Under the pieces are notes generated by a model. The model was given only the letters and a program-made list of their open reading frames with translations, was not told where the DNA came from and made no database searches. The position numbers and the translations under genes are program-made. Of a stretch of 64,000 nt of DNA, positions 40,787-51,905 are shown piece by piece (the stretch's first letter is position 1; the number at the start of each line of letters is the position of its first letter). The DNA is from Triatoma infestans (lineage: Eukaryota > Arthropoda > Insecta > Hemiptera > Reduviidae), in the NCBI GenBank assembly GCA_011037195.1, contig JAAEAF010004256.1, positions 1-64,000 of the forward strand, read 5' to 3'.

Positions 40787-42124
40787 TATATAACGAACTT
40801 AGGGGGCAGTAGTGTGGTGGCCGAAAACGGGACAGCAGGTTGCGAGGAAGAACCTCTCTGCGCTGCAAAGGCTGGCGTTCTTGCTGATTTCGGGGGCATT
40901 CTGTAGTGCCCCAACGGTTGCACTGGAGGTACGGCTGGGGTTGCCTCCGCTACATCTTTTAATACAAGAGGAGGCGAGGGCTAGCGCGTACAGACTATTG
41001 AACAATGGCAAAGAAGCTCCCTAGCCAAACGACATTATTCAGAAGGGTGACCCTGGGCCCTATCTTTAAGATGTCTGGAGAGGAGTGCTGTCCAACATTC
41101 CACTTTGAGCTCCTCCCCTTCCATGTGATATTTACGTCACGATCGGAATGGGCTAAAAGTTGGGAAAAATGGGGTCAAACTGGGGGATCTTGGTACAGGG
41201 ATGGGACCGAAACGGCCTGCGAAACTGGAGCCGGAATATATGGAGTTGAGCCGAAGATACGCATTGCGAGCACCCTCGGTGAATACTCCACGGTTTTCCA
41301 GGCTGAAGTTTATGCAATAAAGATCTGTTGCTGAGGAGAATTTGGTATGGCTCTAGGAATAGAGAGACATGCATCTTCTCGGACAGCCAGGCTGCGCTGA
41401 ATGCACTTCAGGCATTCAGAATTACCTCTTCCCTGGTCAGGAAGTGTAGAGACTCCCTGAAGGTAATATTCCAGCACAACAAAGTTCTGCTAGTATGGGT
41501 GCCAGGGCATAAAGGGATTAAAGGTAACGAAATAGCCGACTAACTGGCCAGGGAGGGAGCGAATGCTCCCTTCTGTGGGCCGGAACCTGTTCTGGAAATA
41601 GCCAAAAGCATGGCGAGGGCGTCTCTGAGAGAATGGACTCGGAGAGAGCATCATCGTTACTGGCGGTTAAGTTCTGGGGCAAGACACGGTAAAACGGTCA
41701 TGCCAGAGCTGTGTAGAAGAAGAACTCCAGACACCCTGGCTCTAAGCAGGTATCAGATTTCTCTAACAACGGGCCTGTTTACTGTGTATGGTAGGTTCAA
41801 GAAACATCTGCACAAGGTGGGACTGGTGCATGTAGAGCCCTTGTGCAGACTGTGTCAGGAGGAGGAGGAGGAGGAGACGGCCACTCACCTACTATTTGAT
41901 TGCGTTGCAATAGGCAGATTGCGGTACGAGATTTTCGGCACGTTGAGACGGAGGAAATCGTACTCCAAGAAGGACTGGTGGGAAAGGTTATGGACCTCAT
42001 GAAGAGGGGCTTCCAATGAGCGATTCGAGGGGTTGGCACAATAAACCTCAATGGAGGACTACAGTGCCTGGGTTTGAGTCCCCCCCCTGCATCATTCTAA
42101 TTCTAATTCTAATATATAACGAAC
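40787..42124 (+). mobile_element. Non-LTR family D copy 2 with 12-bp TSD
   Basis: The insert 40799-42112 is flanked by TATATAACGAAC at 40787-40798 and 42113-42124. The left duplicate starts with the TA that borders the fold-back element, so the two insertions share a site. The 3' end is CATTCTAATTCTAATTCTAA in place of poly-A. The 5' end is truncated between reverse transcriptase and RNase H. Confidence 0.88.
40802..42015 (+). pseudogene. Family D pol C-terminal third
   Basis: In order: WWPKTGQQVARKNLSALQRL and GAFCSAPTVALEVRLGLPPL (linker after reverse transcriptase), YRDGTETACETGAGIY (RNase H first Asp region), STVFQAEVYAI (Glu), CIFSDSQAALNALQ (Asp), LLVWVPGHKGIKGNEIAD (His region), then FCGPEPVLEIAKSMARASLR and the Cys tail LCRLCQEEEEEETATHLLFDC. 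Stops and frameshifts occur near 41333, 41541 and at the end. The GAG run at 41856-41875 has lengthened the Cys cluster compared with the 0.7-kb copy. Confidence 0.83.
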
Positions 42125-42731
42125 GGAGACGTGGTCTAGAATCAGTTACACCCGATCATACGCCACCAAAATATTTTTTTGCAAAAAATGAAAAAACACA
42201 CACAAAGTGGACTATCGTTTAACTAAACACAAAATATGTATTAAGTCTATTTAAATGTATTATTTATTGCATTCATTAGTATAATGTTGAAATCAAATCT
42301 TCTAAGTTTCTTCATGGTCGCAATAAAGCTATAAAGTAAAGATACAACACCACAAAAACAAACAATTAACGGATCCAGGAAACAAGCTTCATGGTTATAA
42401 TGAATTGTCGGTTTCTTTCAAGATCAGTGCAAAGAAACAGAGTTACTAACTCCCGATAAGATATATAAGCATACCCAGTTTTACCCCGCTACACGGTTCT
42501 ACCCCATGTTTCCCAACATTAACATTTCATACGTATTACAACTATTAATTTTACTGCGAAGTACTTTATAGGGAAGCATAATACTACTCCCCCCCCCACC
42601 AAAAAAACCAAGAATTCAATTTTTCGGGGAAAATGTTTCAAACAACAAATGGTAAGTATTTGTGTAATCTAGATAGTGTATGAATTTAATGGAAATTGTT
42701 GAAACCGATTTTGTGAAAATTTAGAATCACT
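42125..42731. other. No recognisable gene
   Basis: AT-rich DNA, C run at about 42590-42598. Nothing assignable. Confidence 0.5.
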
Positions 42732-43762
42732 AAAAAAAATCTGGTGTGCCACTCTCACACAACTTTCTCTTACTCCAGTTCTTAAAATTGTAATTGACAA
42801 ATTACAATTTATAGTTAATGTAGCAAATTTATGAGGTCATATGCGTCGAAAACTGAAAAGAACTGTTCAGTAAAAGCGCACTTCCGGTTTACTAATTCTT
42901 TCTTGAAACTCGCAATACTGGCCATCTATTTATTTCTAATTAATTTTGTTTGGATGATAGAATTGTATAATCAACTATGATAGCACTTTAGAGAAAAGCA
43001 TAACACTATCCTCCTCTAAAAGTGACCTTAAATGAATTTTCCCAAAGAAATGTTATGAATAAAAGTTGTAGTTCATTGTATGTCTAATTCATATATGATG
43101 TTTTAAGAAAATCGTCGGAGCCATTTTTGAGAAAATCGCAAAAAAGTGAAAAAAGTCATTTAGTAAAGGTGGTAAAGTAAACGCACTTTCGGTTTTATGA
43201 TTTGTTTCAAACTTGGAATGTCAACTACATATTTATTTCTAATTAATATTATTTAGCTGATAGAATTATGTATAAACTGAAGTAGCACTTGAGAGGACAA
43301 CCCACTCACCCCCTCCCCCAAAAGTGTGTAATCTAAAGAGTGTGTAAACTAAATTTGCTCTGTGCAAGTCTGTGTTGTCACACTGTCTGAAAAACGCATC
43401 CTGAAGATGGGCGAACGCCCGAAACCGGTCGATGACCACAAAATGAAGCAGGCTACCACGGAAAATGTTTCTGATAGTAAACTTGTACTTCGGTTGAGGA
43501 ATTTTGACAGAGAACGTACTGTCAGATCTCTCATGGTGATACCCACATCACCATCATATCAAATTTGAACTTTCTGCAATTTTTTTTAGTTTTTGAGCTA
43601 TGCTATTCACATACACACAAACACACAGTCCATTTTCTAAAAACCATTTTTTTTTTTGACTCAGGAGTGCCTAAAACGGTAAAAACTCGATATCGAAAAT
43701 TTGACACAATTACAATACATTCTCTTACTGAGGAGTAAGAGAAAGTAAAAAAAAAAAAAATC
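42732..43762 (-). repeat. HEL repeat copy 11 (minus strand), with an FB insertion
   Basis: The 3' end is at the left (complement AATCTGGTGTG...ACTCTCACACAAC and ACTTTCTCTTACTCC); the 5' end is at about 43755 with GAGGAGTAAGAGAAAGT. CCGGAAGT starts (complement) occur near 42886-42893. A GT microsatellite is reduced to TGTGTTTGTGTGTATGTG. An FB fragment interrupts the copy at about 43342-43482. Confidence 0.85.
43342..43482 (+). repeat. FB element fragment copy 6 inside HEL
   Basis: It starts about TTTGCTCTGTGCAAGTCTGT and ends GGAAAATGTTTCTGATAG. The core is intact: CTGAAGA (43401-43407), GGGC (43409-43412), loop GAAC, GCCC (43417-43420), GAAA (43421-43424). No head is present. GTAAACT occurs at both edges, a possible short duplication. 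Confidence 0.75.
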
Positions 43763-43917
43763 AAATTAAACTATGATTATTGAGTACCAGTAAGTTCTCT
43801 ATTTCTTACAAACTCACATGATGTCGACATACTCAAACCTTTCTAAAAATCCTACAAAATAATCCCCATACTGACTTCTGAAAGTAACTAAAATAATTTT
43901 TATATAAATAAAAACGC

Positions 43918-44697
43918 TTGGCTTGTCTGGCGGTGACTGGAGCGTTTCGGACTACACCGACCGCATCTATGGAGACTTTGTTAGGGATTCCACCTCTTTT
44001 TGTGGAGGTGAAAAACCAGGCAATGAAAGCCTGTTATAGAATTAAACAGGCAGGTTTTTGGCAGGGTAAGCGATATGGTCATTCTACCATTTATCGTGAG
44101 ATGCTTTTAAGGATTCCCATAACAGGTTTCCCTTCTGATAGGAATTTGAAGACTTTTGTCTTTGGTCATTCCTACAGGGTTAGGTTGCCTTCTAGGGAAG
44201 ATTGGTTAACCCTGGGTCCGTCTGGTGTGATTCCTGAGAATTATCTCCGATGCTACACGGACGGTTCCAGGATGGATGGTAGGTCTGGGGCTGCCGTCTA
44301 TTTTGAGACTGGAGATCATTTGGTGGCGCCTCTTGGTGAGTGGGCCACCGTTTTCCAGGCTGAGGTTTATGCAATTCTTTGCTGTATTTTGGATGAGAGG
44401 GTGCGTAACACTAATTTAAAAGGTGTTTGTATCTGCTCGGATAGCCAGGCTGCGTTGAAGGCGCTTAATTCATGTGTCTTCACTTCCAGATTGGTGTTGG
44501 AATGTTCTAGAAGACTGGAAGATCTTTCTTCATTAAAGGATGTGCTTCTGGTCTGGGTTCCAGGTCATATGGGAATTTTTGGGAATGAGGAGTTGGATAG
44601 GTTTGCCAAATTAGGTGCCTCTCTCCCTTTGATTGGTCCAGAGCCTGCTGTTGGTGTGTCTTCTGACAATGTTTGTCGGGCTTTCAGACGTGGATGA
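43918..44697 (+). pseudogene. Family A linker and RNase H domain (259 codons open)
   Basis: Residues 1-30 carry LAVTGAFRTTPTASMETLLG, the segment after reverse transcriptase. RNase H motifs follow: YTDGSRMDG (Asp115), VFQAEVYAI (Glu149), CSDSQAALKAL (Asp175), WVPGHMGIFGNEELD (His217, Asp227). All the usual acidic residues are present. The Met at the start is internal to pol and not a real initiator. A frameshift near 44670 moves the tail to another frame. It is truncated at the 5' end and not autonomous. Confidence 0.85.
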
Positions 44698-45113
44698 CCT
44701 CACAGTACTCATCCTTATGGATGAGTGCAGTGGGTTGTCGGCAGTCTAAAATGCTCATTGGGGGCCTGGACGGAGCTTTGAGTAGTGGGGTCCGATGTCT
44801 TTCACGGACCTCCCTCAGGTATCTGGTTGGATTCCTCACTGGGCATTGTGGTTTAAGGAGACATCTCTATATAATGGGACTTGTGCCTGACCCTTTTTGT
44901 AGAGTTTGTGAAACTGAGGAGGAAACACCCATGCATTTGATGACGAATTGTTTGGGTTGTGAGGAGATCAGGTTTAGGACCTTCGGCCGGAATAGGATGT
45001 CGGTAGAGGATCTTAAGCTATGTCTTTTTAAGGTTTTGGTCCGATTTGTTCGGTCTGTGGTGAAACTTAGATGGGTAAAACCTGGGACTGGACTTTTGTT
45101 CCAGACCCAGTAG
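44673..45113 (+). pseudogene. Family A C-terminal tail (146 codons open)
   Basis: It continues the preceding frame after a frameshift. It includes SAVGCRQSKMLIGGLDGALS, SLRYLVGFLTGHCGLRRHLY, FCRVCETEEETPMHLMTNC (Cys/His cluster) and CEEIRFRTFGRNRMSVEDLK. A duplicated TACTCATCCTTATGGATGAG stretch near 44706-44725 is absent from the 32.2-kb copy and may have caused the shift. Confidence 0.82.
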
Positions 45114-45198
45114 TTGTTATTCTTTAGGGGTAGCTATATGGGCCCAGAGAGGGTTTGGATAGCGTAGGGTTTCGCTCTTCCCTTTCTTGAATAATAAT

Positions 45199-45480
45199 AA
45201 ACCATAAAGAAGCTCTGATATTGTACAGTTTTCTGTTTAGGATTTTAAAGATGAGGCATGCTGTGATGGGAAAGTGAATTATATATCTATATAAGTAAAT
45301 TTAAATTTAGATTATTCTATCTCCTTTAATTTGATGTACATACATCTGTTTTACTTATTGTATCATTTCGTGCAATTGTAAATGCCCAATAAAAAAGTTA
45401 TAAAAAAAAACAACACAGGAATGTCAATTAAGTTGCTGAGAATAACGTTGATACATAGATTTAATAATTTTTATCGCTCA
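45199..45480 (+). other. Two segments shared with the 29.7-30.3 kb locus, in rearranged order
   Basis: 45199-45335 (AACCATAAAGAAGCTCTGAT onward) matches the minus strand of about 29695-29803. 45336-45480 (GTACATACATCTGTTTTACT onward, with CCCAATAAAAAAGTTATAAA) matches the minus strand of about 30200-30345, the 3' end of J3. In the 29-kb locus these pieces lie on opposite sides of a family A tail; here they are fused to each other. Confidence 0.75.
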
Positions 45481-45883
45481 ACAACATTGAATGTCTTTCA
45501 CGGACTTCTCTTAGGCATCTGGTTGGCTTCCACATTGGGCATTGTGGCTTAAAGAGACATCTCTAATCTATGGGGCTCATGCCTGACTCCTTTTGTAGAG
45601 TCTGTGAGATGGAGGAGGAAACACCCATGCATCTAATGACGGATTGTTTGGGTTGTGAAATGATTAGGTTTAGAACCGTGGCCGGAATAGGATATCGGTA
45701 GAGGATCTTAAGCTGTGTCCTTTTAAGGTTTTGGTCCGATTTGTTCGGTCTGTTGTGAAACTTAGATGGTTAAAACCTGGGCCTGGATTTTCATTCTAGT
45801 CCCAGTGGTTGTTATTCTTTAGGGGTAGCTATATGGGCCCTGGTGGGCTTTGGATAGCGTAGGGTTTTGCACTCCCCTTTTGC

Positions 45884-45912
<29 letters not shown>
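45481..45912 (+). pseudogene. Family A copy 7, 3' part
   Basis: It starts TTGAATGTCTTTCACGGACT, continues with the GHCGLKRHL-like tail, PDSFCRVCEMEEETPMHLMT and CEMIRFRT, and ends in a long ATA repeat at 45886-45914. The 5' border is identical to that of copy 4 (29.8-30.2 kb), so the two share a junction. Confidence 0.77.
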
Positions 45913-45915
<3 letters not shown>

Positions 45916-46967
45916 TAAATAAATATAAATTTATTGAATGACATCTTACACTATAAAAAGTTTATTTTCAAAATGCTTGAAAATTTAATTGATAGTAAAT
46001 AATTAAAAAAAAAATAAAATAAAATAAAAACAAGAATAAAAAAAATGCTACAAATTTAGATAACACTAAAAGTTACTTGACCTTAAAATTCTTTTACACT
46101 TTTAAACATGCACTTAAGGAAATAAAACTATTTAAAAGAGAAAACTAATGCGGAAGTACATTAGGTATTGTATCAAGAGGAAGTGGTTAATCTTTAAAAG
46201 AATAGAGTGGTTACACCGTTAGAATAGTACGGATATTTAATTCTTTTTTCCAATTTATTTTGTTTAATAAGGAACGTCCAATAATAAAGCGCGTTTTATT
46301 TAATATTGTCGTTTTAAGAGAAGATTTAGGAAGTGTCAAATTTTTGAACTGAATTTTCGCCGGTAAGGCATGATCATGTATTCCCAGAATAATAAAACAA
46401 AAGCATTAGCAATAACCCTTAATTTGAAATATTTTTCATTTTAAGATATTCTGACGTTCTGGGTCTTTAGTTTCCTTTTTAATGATACGAGTATGTAATA
46501 TTAAGGCCTACTATATAATTTCGGAGATAAAGATATTAATTTTTTTCGCATGTAAGGAGAGACCAGCTCTATGTTCAAAGCCCTCAGCACAATTAAAGAG
46601 CTAAAATATTGTTGAGTTAAAAACTTGTGCTTGTATAGTGTGCTTGGTGCTCTACTGTCATAAATCTCGTATATTACGCAATCTATCGTCATGATTCTCG
46701 TATAATATGCAATCTACCGTCATGATCGTGATTTAGTATGGCTCTTTACCACAAAAATTAAAATTAATACTATTATTTTCAAAACATTTATTATCAAGGT
46801 TGAACTTTATTTACTCATGGTCAAGCCTCATGACGGTAAGCGCGCAAAAATGATATAACAGTGAGCCACATATTTTCGAGTTTGGTCGGCTAAGGGTTTT
46901 TTTTTGGGGGGGGCGGCAACGGGTGGTATGGAGGGCGGAGCCCTCTAAAAATAGAAAAATAATACTA
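45913..46967. other. No recognisable gene
   Basis: AT-rich sequence. CGTCATGATTCTCGTATAAT and related words repeat near 46655-46730. A G run sits at about 46903-46912. Nothing coding is supported. Confidence 0.5.
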
Positions 46968-47345
46968 TTATTATTATTATTATTATTTGTCTGTGGGGAG
47001 GGACCAAACCTACGCTATCCAAAGCCTCACTGGGCCTCAAGAAAAACAACAAACTGCGTCTAGAATAAATATCCAGATCCGGGTTTAATACATCTAAGAT
47101 TCACCGCAGTCCGAACAAATCGGACTATAACCTTAAGGGGAAAACTGGCCTAAGTTCTTCCACAGACATCGTGCTCCGACTAAAGTCTCCTAATCTCCTC
47201 GCATCCCAGACAATCTTGCATAAAATGGATGGGCGTTTCCTCCTCTGTCTCACAGACTCTACAAAATGGATCCAGCATGAGCCCCCACAATTTCCAGTAA
47301 GGGATCCAACCAGATGCCTGATAGAGATCCATGAAAGACCGAGCA
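46968..47345 (-). pseudogene. Non-LTR family A-related copy 8, diverged subfamily
   Basis: On the minus strand: an IRHLVGSLTGNCG segment, a Cys-rich tail (DPFCRVCETEEE-like after correcting frames), then VEELRPVFPLRL and a TAATAATAATAATAA end at 46970-46987. Differences from other A copies are many and it keeps a different 3' UTR, so it is an older subfamily. Confidence 0.65.
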
Positions 47346-47550
47346 ACTGAATGCTCTAATAAAGGTTATACTTATTAGAGGAGAGCACATATTCTATACA
47401 GTAGATAACATTGAAGCCTGATAGAGCGCACACTATATTGGCACCAAATCTTTTATATGAACCAAAGATTCCGAATAACTTAATGACTTATTTGAAACAA
47501 ATAATTGAAAACAATTATAATGCATTTACTTTGGTATAAACAATTATTTA

Positions 47551-47835
47551 ATACAGTTCAGCTTGGATGTGGTTCTCAGTGAGGGCTCCAAGTCTATTCA
47601 ACATTTCTATGTAAGGAATTGTGAACAACATCCGCAAAAACCCAGGAAGGATTATTTACAACACATGGCTTATATCGATGATGTTGAAATCTCGGCAAGA
47701 ACAATTCAATCATTGACAGAGCCGCCAGTAGAGTTTGAAGGAATAGCAAACAGCTGTGTAGCCTAATGTGTCAAAAACAACTTATGTAAGAAAGACGCGA
47801 GAATCTACCATTAGGCAAAAGGAAAGTATATAATG
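47551..47835 (+). pseudogene. RTE-like reverse transcriptase fragment
   Basis: The frame contains LQHMAYIDDVEISARTIQSL and FEGIANS, followed out of frame by a KTTYVRKTRE-like segment. YIDD corresponds to the reverse transcriptase active site (YADD in many families), and the following pattern resembles RTE-like proteins. The upstream palm region is unrecognisable. The fragment is short and inactive. Confidence 0.55.
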
Positions 47836-48384
47836 GATGTGAGAAGAAGAGAGAGAGAATGGGTTTTAGAGAAATAAACTAGAATATATGCTGAACACTA
47901 TATAATTAAATGAATTCACGTACTGTAAGGACTGTTCAAGTATATAGAAGTTAGGTAGCGAGAGATATAGACTGAGTGATGAGAAAGGTAGTAGAAGGTT
48001 GCTGACTGGTTGTTAACTGGTAGTAAACTGTTCCCTTGTAGGACTAGGTACATATACAGAGTCTCCCACTCTAATCTGGCCTCAATAGCGAGTAACTAGA
48101 TTATCAATTTTGCATTTCTCTCTGTTCTTCGGATCCTATTACAGCATGAAGGTCATCTCTTTCGTTAGTACATGACATCAATTATCTTCTCAATTTTTAT
48201 TAGTCCTTAGGATAGGTTCATATTTATTTTTACTTCCCAACTCTTCTATTTTAAGCTCTATCATTGACACTTCCGTCAGCTGATATAGGGCGATGCCTAT
48301 AGATCTGCACTTACATAATACAACTATTTACAACTTCCTCCAAATCAAGCCCCTTGAGGTAAAAAAAAAGTTTATAACATATTT
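47836..48384. other. No recognisable gene
   Basis: Nothing assignable. Low-complexity GA-rich patch near 47841-47862. Confidence 0.5.
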
Positions 48385-48528
48385 GTATATGTAAAAACAG
48401 AATATCTAAAAAAACGGAAAGTCTGCGGGAAGGTCAAACTTGAATTTCCGGTTAGGTCAAAATCTGTTAACCAGAGTATAACTACTTTACAACAATTTTA
48501 TTGTTTCATTTTTTGCGATTCCTTCGTA
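48385..48528 (+). repeat. Diverged HEL 5'-half fragment
   Basis: AACAGAATATCTAAAAAAAC, then GCGGGAAGGTCAAACTTGAA and TTTCCGGTTAGGTCAAAATC match the HEL block between the microsatellite and the first module. It most resembles copy 7 at 18.2 kb. It abuts the 3' end of the next, minus-strand copy. Confidence 0.6.
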
Positions 48529-49117
48529 AAAAAAATCTGGTGTGAAACATTCACACAACATTCTCTTACTCCAGTTCTCAAAATTATAATTGACAAAGTT
48601 TATAGTTTGTGTACCAAATTTAATGAAATCGTCGAAAACTGTTCAGTAAAAGCGCACTCCCGGTTTATTAATTTTCTTGAAACTCGGAATTTTGGCCATC
48701 TATTTATTTCTAACTAATTTTGTTTGGATGATAGAATTGTATTATCAACTATGATACCACTTTAGATGAAGGTGTAACCCCAGCCCTCCACCAAAAGTGC
48801 CGTTAAATGAATTTTCCCAAGAAATGTTTCAAATAAAAGTTGTAGTTCATTGAATGAGCAGTTAATATATCACGTTTGAAGAAAATAGTTGGAGCCATTT
48901 TTGAGAAAATCGCGAAAAAATGAAAAAACTATTTAGTAAAGCTGTAAAGTAAACGCACTTCCGGTCATTCGATTTTTTTCAAACTCGGAATTTCAACAAC
49001 ATATTTAATTCTAATTAACATTATTTAGATGATAGAATTGTTTAATAAACTGAAATAGCACTTTAGATGAAAACCTATTCCCTCCCCTCCCCCAAAAGTT
49101 CCCTTCAATGAATTTTA
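48529..49117 (-). repeat. HEL repeat copy 12 (minus strand), 3' two modules
   Basis: Starting from the 3' hairpin (complement CTGGTGTGAAACATTCACAC) and ATTCTCTTACTCC, it covers the last two modules with complement CCGG starts near 48659 and 48962. It stops near 49117 in the CCCCTCCCCCAAAAG segment. Copy 13 begins 20 bp later on the plus strand, so the two lie back to back. Confidence 0.82.
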
Positions 49118-49135
49118 AGAAGAATGTGCTTGAAG

Positions 49136-49265
49136 TTTTTTATTTTCTTTTACTCCTAGTAATAGGAAGTGTTTTGTTATCGTGTCAAATTTTCGATATC
49201 CAGTTTTCACCGGAAATATCCGTGTAGAGGTCCCCTGAGTACAGAAAAGTGGGTTTTAGCAAATG

Positions 49266-49322
<57 letters not shown>

Positions 49323-49888
49323 AAAACAGCACAGCTCAAAAACGAAAAACCGTGAAATGTTGAAACTTGATATTCCGTTTAGGTATCACCATGGGATCTG
49401 ACAGTACGTTATCTGTCAAAATTCCTCAACCGGAAGTACCGCTTTACTAGTTGGGTTTTCTACTTTTTTGCGCTTTTCTCAAAAATTGACTCCGAGGATT
49501 TTCTTTAAACTTCTTATATGAACTACACTTACAACTTCTTATATGAGCTACAACTTTTATTTGAAACATTTCTCCAGGAAAATTCATTTAAGGACACTTC
49601 TTGGGTACGTTTTTGTCTAAAGTGCTGAAGTTCATTATAAATAAAATGCTCATATTTCATTATACAATTATACCATCCAAACAAAATAAATTACAAATAA
49701 ATAGACGGCTAAAATTCCGCGTTGCAAGAAAATTAGTAAACCGGAAGTGCGCTATTGCTGAACATTTTTTACAGTTTTCGACGAATTTCATAAAATTTGG
49801 TACACTAACTATAACATTTGTGAATTATCATTTTGAGAACTGGAGTAAGAGAAAGTTGTGTGGGTGTTTCACACCAGATTTTTTTCGG
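49136..49888 (+). repeat. HEL repeat copy 13, shortened
   Basis: 5' end TTTTATTTTCTTTTACTCC, TG microsatellite at about 49267-49306, then TATG repeats. CCGGAAGT is at 49431 and 49741, so only two module starts remain, like copy 9. The 3' end has GGAGTAAGAGAAAGT, a slightly changed hairpin (GTGTGGGTGTTTCACACC) and the T run. Confidence 0.86.
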
Positions 49889-50155
49889 ATTGGTTGCTGA
49901 TTTAATGTATCCCGATGCCCTCGAATCATTTTCGATCAATCCAGTCACTATCAATGAGACTTTTTCCTATCATTTCCTTTCCTATGTCTTCTTTCCTCTT
50001 TCTTTGAAAGCAACCTCTCCTACTTTTTCCTACCGGTTTTTTGACTCGCTAATTTTTGGTCATCTAGTTGCTTTCATCTTCATAACGCCTGACAATACCC
50101 TTTTAGTCTCCTGGTGCCAACATCATGAACAAGGTTGCTCTCTATTTCAACCCTT

Positions 50156-51445
50156 ATTACCCAGGTTTTAACCATCTAAGTTTCACCACAGACCAAACAA
50201 ATCGGACCAAAACCTTAAAAGGACACAGCTTAAGATCCTCTACCGATATCCTATTCCCGCCGAAGGTTCTAAACCTAATCTCCTCACAACCAAAACAATT
50301 CGTCATCAGATGCATGGGTGTTTCCTCCTCAGTCTCACAAACTCTACAAAAGGGGTCAGGCACGAGTCCCATTATATAGAGATGTCTCTTTAAACCACAA
50401 TGCCCAGTGAGGAATCCAACCAGATGCCTGAGGGAGGTCCGTGAAAGACATCAGTCCCCACTACTCAAAGCTCCGTCCGGACCCCCAATGAGCATTTTAG
50501 ATTGCCGACAACCCACTGCACTCATCCATAAGGATGAGTGCTATGAGGCCATCAATGTCTGAAAGCCTGATAAACATGTGCCAGAAGACACACCAACAGC
50601 AGGCTCTGGACCAATGAAAGGGAGAGAGGCGCCTAATTTGGCAAACCTATCCACCTCCTCATTCCCAAAGATTCCCATATGACCTGGAACCCAGACCAGA
50701 AGCACATCCTTCAGAAGAAAGATCTTCCAGTCTTTTAGAACATTCCAACACCAATCTGGAAGTGAAGACACATGAATAAGCGCCTTCAACGCAGCCTGGC
50801 TTCCGAGCAGATACAAACACCTTTTAAATTAGTGTTACGCACCCTCTCATCCAAAATACAGCAAAGAATTGCATAAACCTCAGCCTGGAAAACGGTGGCC
50901 CACTCACCAAGAGGCGCTACCAAATGATCTCCCGTCTCAAAATAGACGGCCGCCCCAGACCTACCATCCATCCTGGAACCGTCCGTGTAGCATCGGAGAT
51001 AATTCTCAGGAATCACACCAGACGGACCCAGGGTTAACCAATCTTCCCTAGAAGGCAACCTAACTCTGTAGGAATGACCAAAGACAAAAGTCTTCAAATT
51101 CCTATCAGAAGGGAAACCTGTAATGGGAATCCTTAAAAGCATCTCACGATAAATGGTGGAATGACCATATCGCTTACCCTGCCAAAAACCTGCCTGTTTA
51201 ATTCTATAACAGGCTTTCATTGCCTGGTTTTTCACCTCCACAAAGAGAGGTGGAATCCCTAACAAAGTCTCCATAGATGCGGTCGGTGTAGTCCGAAACG
51301 CACCAGTCACCGCCAGACAAGCCAAACGTTGGATTTGTTCCAACAGCTGCCTAGCAGATCGTGTTTCAATGCGACGCCACCACATCAAAGCCGCATATTT
51401 ATTTAATTGGTGAGCGAAATAAAATTCATTGGGAATGAGCCGCAT
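50156..51445 (-). mobile_element. Non-LTR family A copy 9 (minus strand), near-identical to copy 6
   Basis: It extends further 5' than copy 6, starting with MRLIPNEFYFAHQLNKYAAL and MWWRRIETRSARQLLEQIQR, and its 3' end is cut at 50156 (within KLRWLKPG) without the TAA tail. Sequence identity with copy 6 is very high over RNase H, suggesting recent common origin. Confidence 0.82.
50786..51445 (-). pseudogene. Family A reverse-transcriptase linker and RNase H start
   Basis: The frame of 219 codons covers the linker (LACLAVTGAFRTTPTASMET) through YTDGSRMDG and VFQAEVYAI to CICSEARLR, where a one-base loss shifts the frame near 50805 (copy 6 has CSDSQAAL). The continuation on 50541-50816 has LLVWVPGHMGIFGNEEVDRF, and 50157-50372 has FCRVCETEEETPMHLMTNC. 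At least two frameshifts inactivate it. Confidence 0.83.
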
Positions 51446-51447
51446 AA

Positions 51448-51905
51448 AGATTCCTCTATTTTTTTAAAGAAAAATTCACTTAAACGGTTTTTTTTCTGTG
51501 AGCGATACTTTACAAGTTATGAATGAAATCATGATTCTTATAAGAAATTGCAAAATGATAATAGGTGTATCAGAATCAAGCCGGGATTGCATCTGTAGGT
51601 AAACTAAAGCAGAGAATATTATATTAGATGCCTGTAACTCGGTTAAACCCGAGTCTAATTTCTTTGACCGTAAGATACAATTGGCAGGACAGAGCATGCC
51701 TATGCATCTCTATGGTGGAGGCCAGTTCGAGCAAGATCTATTATTAATGAGGACTAAAATTTATAATAAAATAGTACTTTTCTTCATATCATTTTGAAAC
51801 TTCTTATAAGAATCATGTTTTCATTCATAACTTGTAAAATATCGCTCACAAAAAAAAAAAAAAACCGCTCAAGTAAATTTTTCTTACAAAAAATAGAGGA
51901 ATCTA
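51448..51905. repeat. Inverted-repeat element, arms about 115 bp
   Basis: The left arm 51448-51560 starts AGATTCCTCTATTTTTTT and includes GTGAGCGATACTTTACAAGT and CATGATTCTTATAAG. The right arm 51788-51905 is its inverted copy ending AAAATAGAGGAATCT. The spacer contains GATGCCTGTAACTCGGTTAA. It may be a MITE-type element, but I see no diagnostic target duplication. It abuts family A copy 9. Confidence 0.7.

Larger units (their letters stand above)
43912..45198 (+). mobile_element. Non-LTR family A copy 6, longest plus-strand copy
   Basis: The copy runs from the linker after reverse transcriptase to the TTCTTGAATAATAATAAACC end. It is the reference for family A in this window. No clear TSD is seen because the 3' side joins a sequence also found next to the 29.8-kb copy. 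Confidence 0.82.

Noticed and set aside
41856..41875. GAG repeat as a functional polyglutamate
   Set aside because: The other family D copy has only a short Glu stretch there; it is slippage in a pseudogene.
43918..44697. Host ribonuclease H gene
   Set aside because: The RNase H motifs are flanked by pol linker and Cys tail, occur in many copies with TAA tails and frameshifts, and belong to a non-LTR retrotransposon.
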